NCBI RefSeq assembly: GCF_900102425.1
Contig: NZ_FNBT01000001.1
Span: 496,001-560,000 of the forward strand
Length of the DNA stretch: 64,000 nt
DNA from: Blastococcus aurantiacus
GTDB lineage: Bacteria > Actinomycetota > Actinomycetes > Mycobacteriales > Geodermatophilaceae
Reading direction: 5' to 3'
Shown here: piece after piece, positions 62,017-64,000 of the stretch
Layout of the letters: every line of letters begins with the position of its first letter
Numbering within the stretch: the stretch's first letter is position 1
The notes under the pieces: generated by a model
Database searches by the model: none
What the model was told of the DNA's origin: nothing
Seen by the model: only the letters and a program-made list of their open reading frames with translations
Translations under genes and position numbers: made by a program

Positions 62017-64000
62017 GTGTCGCAATCCGTCCGTCTGCGTGGCGCCTCGCGCGTGCTGGCCACCGCCGTCGTCGCCCTCGCGGTGGTCTCCGGCGCACCG
62101 GCCACCGCCCAGGCAGCGCCCACGGCGCCGGCACCGGTGACCACCCCGACCGCCGAGCCCGCCCCGCCGGAGCCGGGCAGCGAGCCCACTCCGGCCCCGC
62201 AGCCGACTCCGGCTCCGGCTCCGGCCGAGGAGCCCGTCGAGTCCGGCGACACCGTCACCGGCACCCTCGTCCGCGTCTACGTCGACGAGATCGGGGATCA
62301 CGGGAGCGGCGACCCCGGAGCGCTGGACCACGGCAACGGGGACCACGGGAGGGAGGAGACCGAGACCTGGATCGAGACGGGCGGCGGCGAGGCCGTGCGC
62401 GTGGACTCCGCCGACGTCGCCGATGTCCCGCTGCTGGCCACCGTCGAGGTCACCCTGGGCACCGAGGAGCCGGTGGAGCCGGGCACCCCCGCCGGGACGC
62501 CGCCCACGCACGAGGTGCTCGACGTCGCCGTGGTGGCCCCGGCACCCGAGCCGCCCGCCCGGCCGTCCGGTGGGGACGGGGCCGCGGCGGGAACGCCCAC
62601 CAACACGCTCACCGTCGTCCTGGTCGCGCCCGCGGGGGCCACGCCGGACTCGACCACCGTTGCGCAGGTGGTCGCACACGTGACCGACCAGGTGGCGCCC
62701 TGGTGGGCGACCGAGAGCGGCGGCACGGTCCGGATCGCCGTGGCCGCCTCCCGTGACTGGGTCACCTCCACCAAGCCGTGCACCGATGCGTCCGGCCTGT
62801 GGGCCGACGCCGCCGCCGCGGCCGGCTGGAGCCCCGGTGCGGGCAAGCACCTCTTCACGTACCTCTCCACGAACACCCCCGGCTGCGGCAGCGTCGCCGG
62901 GATGGGGAGCCTGGGCGCGGCTCCGACCACGGGCGGGAGGCTCTGGGTCAAGGGCCTCAGCCCCCTGGTCTCGGAGCACGAGCTGGGTCACAACTTCGGT
63001 CTCGGCCACTCCGCCAGCACGGCGTGCGCGGGCGCGGTCGAGACCGGCACCTGCTCGACCGTGGAGTACGGCGACGTCTACGACGTCATGGGCAACTGGC
63101 ACGACGGCAGCCTCAACGTCGTGCAGGCGGCACGCATCGGTCTACTGCCGGCTCCCCGTCAGCAGACCCTCGCGTCCTCCGGCACCGGCGGCGCGTACAC
63201 GCTGGCCCCCAACTCCGGCAGCGCAGGCGTCCGCGGCATCAAGCTGACCGACGCGGGCGGTGCCGTCTACTGGCTCGAGTACCGCACCCCGTCCGGCGCC
63301 GACGCCTACCTGGCCGACCGCGGGCGCAACAGCGCCGCGCCGTACGGCCTGCAGCCCGGCGTGCTGCTGCACCGCACGTCCACCGGCGGAGCCACGTCGG
63401 TCCTCCTGGACCCCACGCCGTCCGCGGGCGACAGCTACGACCGCCACTTCGCGTTCCCGATCGGTACGGGCGTGAGTTTCGGCGGCGGGAACTTCACCGT
63501 CACCGTGCAGGACGTCACCGCCTCGGCAGCCACGCTGTGGATCGCCACCCGGACGACCGCCGCCGCTCCGGCCAGGACGCCGATCCAGGCCGCGTACGAG
63601 GCGTCCGGCGCGATCAACGGGCCGCTCGGCCTGGCCGTCGCCGGGCAGACCTGTGGCCTGACCGGCGGCGGCTGCTCCCAGTCCTTCGCCGGTGGCTCGA
63701 TCTTCTGGTCGCCGGGCACGGGAGCACACCACGTCTCGGCCGCGGCGATCGCGACCCGGTGGACCGCCGGCGGTGGCGTCGACGGCGTCCTCGGCTACCC
63801 GACCACCGACACCCGGTGCGACTACTGGGGCACCACCTGCGAGCAGACCTTCCAGGGCGGCCGCATCGTCACGGGCTCGACCGGGACCTACGCCGTCGCC
63901 CCGCCGTTCGACGCCGCGTGGGCGGCTCGCGGGGGTGCCGACGGGGTGCTCGGCGCTCCGGCGACCGATGCGACCTGCGGCCTCAGCGGCGGTGGCTGCA
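62017..64000 (+). CDS. Secreted gametolysin-like zinc metalloprotease with LGFP-like repeats (partial)
   Basis: A long open frame from GTG 62017 (TGGAG upstream) to the right edge, so at least 661 residues and cut at the C-terminus. The signal peptide is MSQSVRLRGASRVLATAVVA, cleavage near AQA-AP. A Pro/Ala-rich linker follows (36-75), then an unassigned beta region, then the protease: SEHELGHNFGLGH has H321, H325 and H331, with E322 as catalytic base, and YDVMGNWHDGS provides the metzincin Met-turn. Past residue 525, units such as GVDGVLGYPTTDTRCD and GADGVLGAPATDATC are LGFP-type repeats, thought to bind the cell surface. It probably acts outside the cell, anchored to the envelope. Confidence 0.85.
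   Translation, partial: MSQSVRLRGASRVLATAVVALAVVSGAPATAQAAPTAPAPVTTPTAEPAPPEPGSEPTPAPQPTPAPAPAEEPVESGDTVTGTLVRVYVDEIGDHGSGDPGALDHGNGDHGREETETWIETGGGEAVRVDSADVADVPLLATVEVTLGTEEPVEPGTPAGTPPTHEVLDVAVVAPAPEPPARPSGGDGAAAGTPTNTLTVVLVAPAGATPDSTTVAQVVAHVTDQVAPWWATESGGTVRIAVAASRDWVTSTKPCTDASGLWADAAAAAGWSPGAGKHLFTYLSTNTPGCGSVAGMGSLGAAPTTGGRLWVKGLSPLVSEHELGHNFGLGHSASTACAGAVETGTCSTVEYGDVYDVMGNWHDGSLNVVQAARIGLLPAPRQQTLASSGTGGAYTLAPNSGSAGVRGIKLTDAGGAVYWLEYRTPSGADAYLADRGRNSAAPYGLQPGVLLHRTSTGGATSVLLDPTPSAGDSYDRHFAFPIGTGVSFGGGNFTVTVQDVTASAATLWIATRTTAAAPARTPIQAAYEASGAINGPLGLAVAGQTCGLTGGGCSQSFAGGSIFWSPGTGAHHVSAAAIATRWTAGGGVDGVLGYPTTDTRCDYWGTTCEQTFQGGRIVTGSTGTYAVAPPFDAAWAARGGADGVLGAPATDATCGLSGGGC

Noticed and set aside
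1-64000. CRISPR arrays, rRNA or tRNA genes
   Set aside because: No spaced repeat array or cloverleaf-capable stretch with a T-arm GTTCGA-type motif was found by eye. A tRNA scan would be decisive and was not possible here.

Overview
The window is very GC-rich (mostly about 70 percent or more), and most genes use GTG or ATG starts with GGAGG-type ribosome binding sites. A WhiB2-type regulator, a mycothiol-type DinB/MDMPI protein, a single-chain acyl-CoA carboxylase and a CtpI-like P-type ATPase point to an Actinomycetota chromosome. A Geodermatophilaceae-like organism (Blastococcus, Geodermatophilus or Modestobacter) is my best guess by gene flavour only; no rRNA or marker gene is present to prove it.

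Region 1 (1-16.3 kb) is ordinary chromosome. It holds a two-component system (response regulator cut by the window edge, plus a multi-spanning NarL/LiaS-type kinase), a membrane protein and a single-polypeptide BC-BCCP-CT acyl-CoA carboxylase. A perfect 10+10 bp inverted repeat lies upstream of the carboxylase and faces the divergent whiB2 gene. Next come an ECF sigma factor, a HAD-like protein, a monofunctional transglycosylase closed by an 18-bp-stem terminator, a ScyD/ScyE-type secreted protein, a membrane GGDEF protein, a 56-residue protein, a CocE-type hydrolase, a zinc alcohol dehydrogenase, and an ADP-ribosylglycohydrolase fused to a dual-specificity phosphatase.

Region 2 (16.4-40.8 kb) is an accessory defence island. 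Its core is a complete class 1 DISARM operon, drmD-drmMI-drmA-drmB-drmC (19.1-32.8 kb), with stop/start overlaps and a probably leaderless GTG start. Next to it is a 5-methylcytosine methyltransferase / Vsr endonuclease / HNH endonuclease group, then a GmrSD-like (DUF262-DUF1524) gene broken by two -1 shifts. The island also holds a small zinc-ribbon protein, an unrecognised helical protein, an EcsC-like protein and an enoyl-CoA hydratase. A two-gene cassette ends it: a dUTPase/dCTP-deaminase-fold protein with a coiled coil and one membrane helix, overlapping a SAM methyltransferase. The last third of drmMI is clearly AT-richer than the rest, as expected if its target-recognition part was exchanged.

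Region 3 (40.8-64 kb) returns to chromosomal style. It holds a TM0106-type nuclease-helicase, a roughly 1,500-residue P-type ATPase split by one -1 shift, a zinc-ribbon protein, a GGDEF-EAL protein paralogous to the GGDEF protein at 10.6 kb, an excalibur-domain protein and a tandem ABM-like protein. At 53.46-54.35 kb an AT-richer one-gene insert sits between 59-bp direct repeats that copy the 3' end of a Nudix-type gene, like a small integrated element. After it come a DUF4407 membrane protein, several small proteins, a PHP-domain phosphoesterase in an apparent operon with a fatty-acyl-CoA ligase, and a secreted HExxHxxGxxH metalloprotease with LGFP-like repeats that runs off the right edge.

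Three otherwise intact reading frames are broken by loss of one base in short G or C runs. The reader should allow for sequencing or assembly error there. All calls come from reading the sequence and recalling family motifs; no database search was run.
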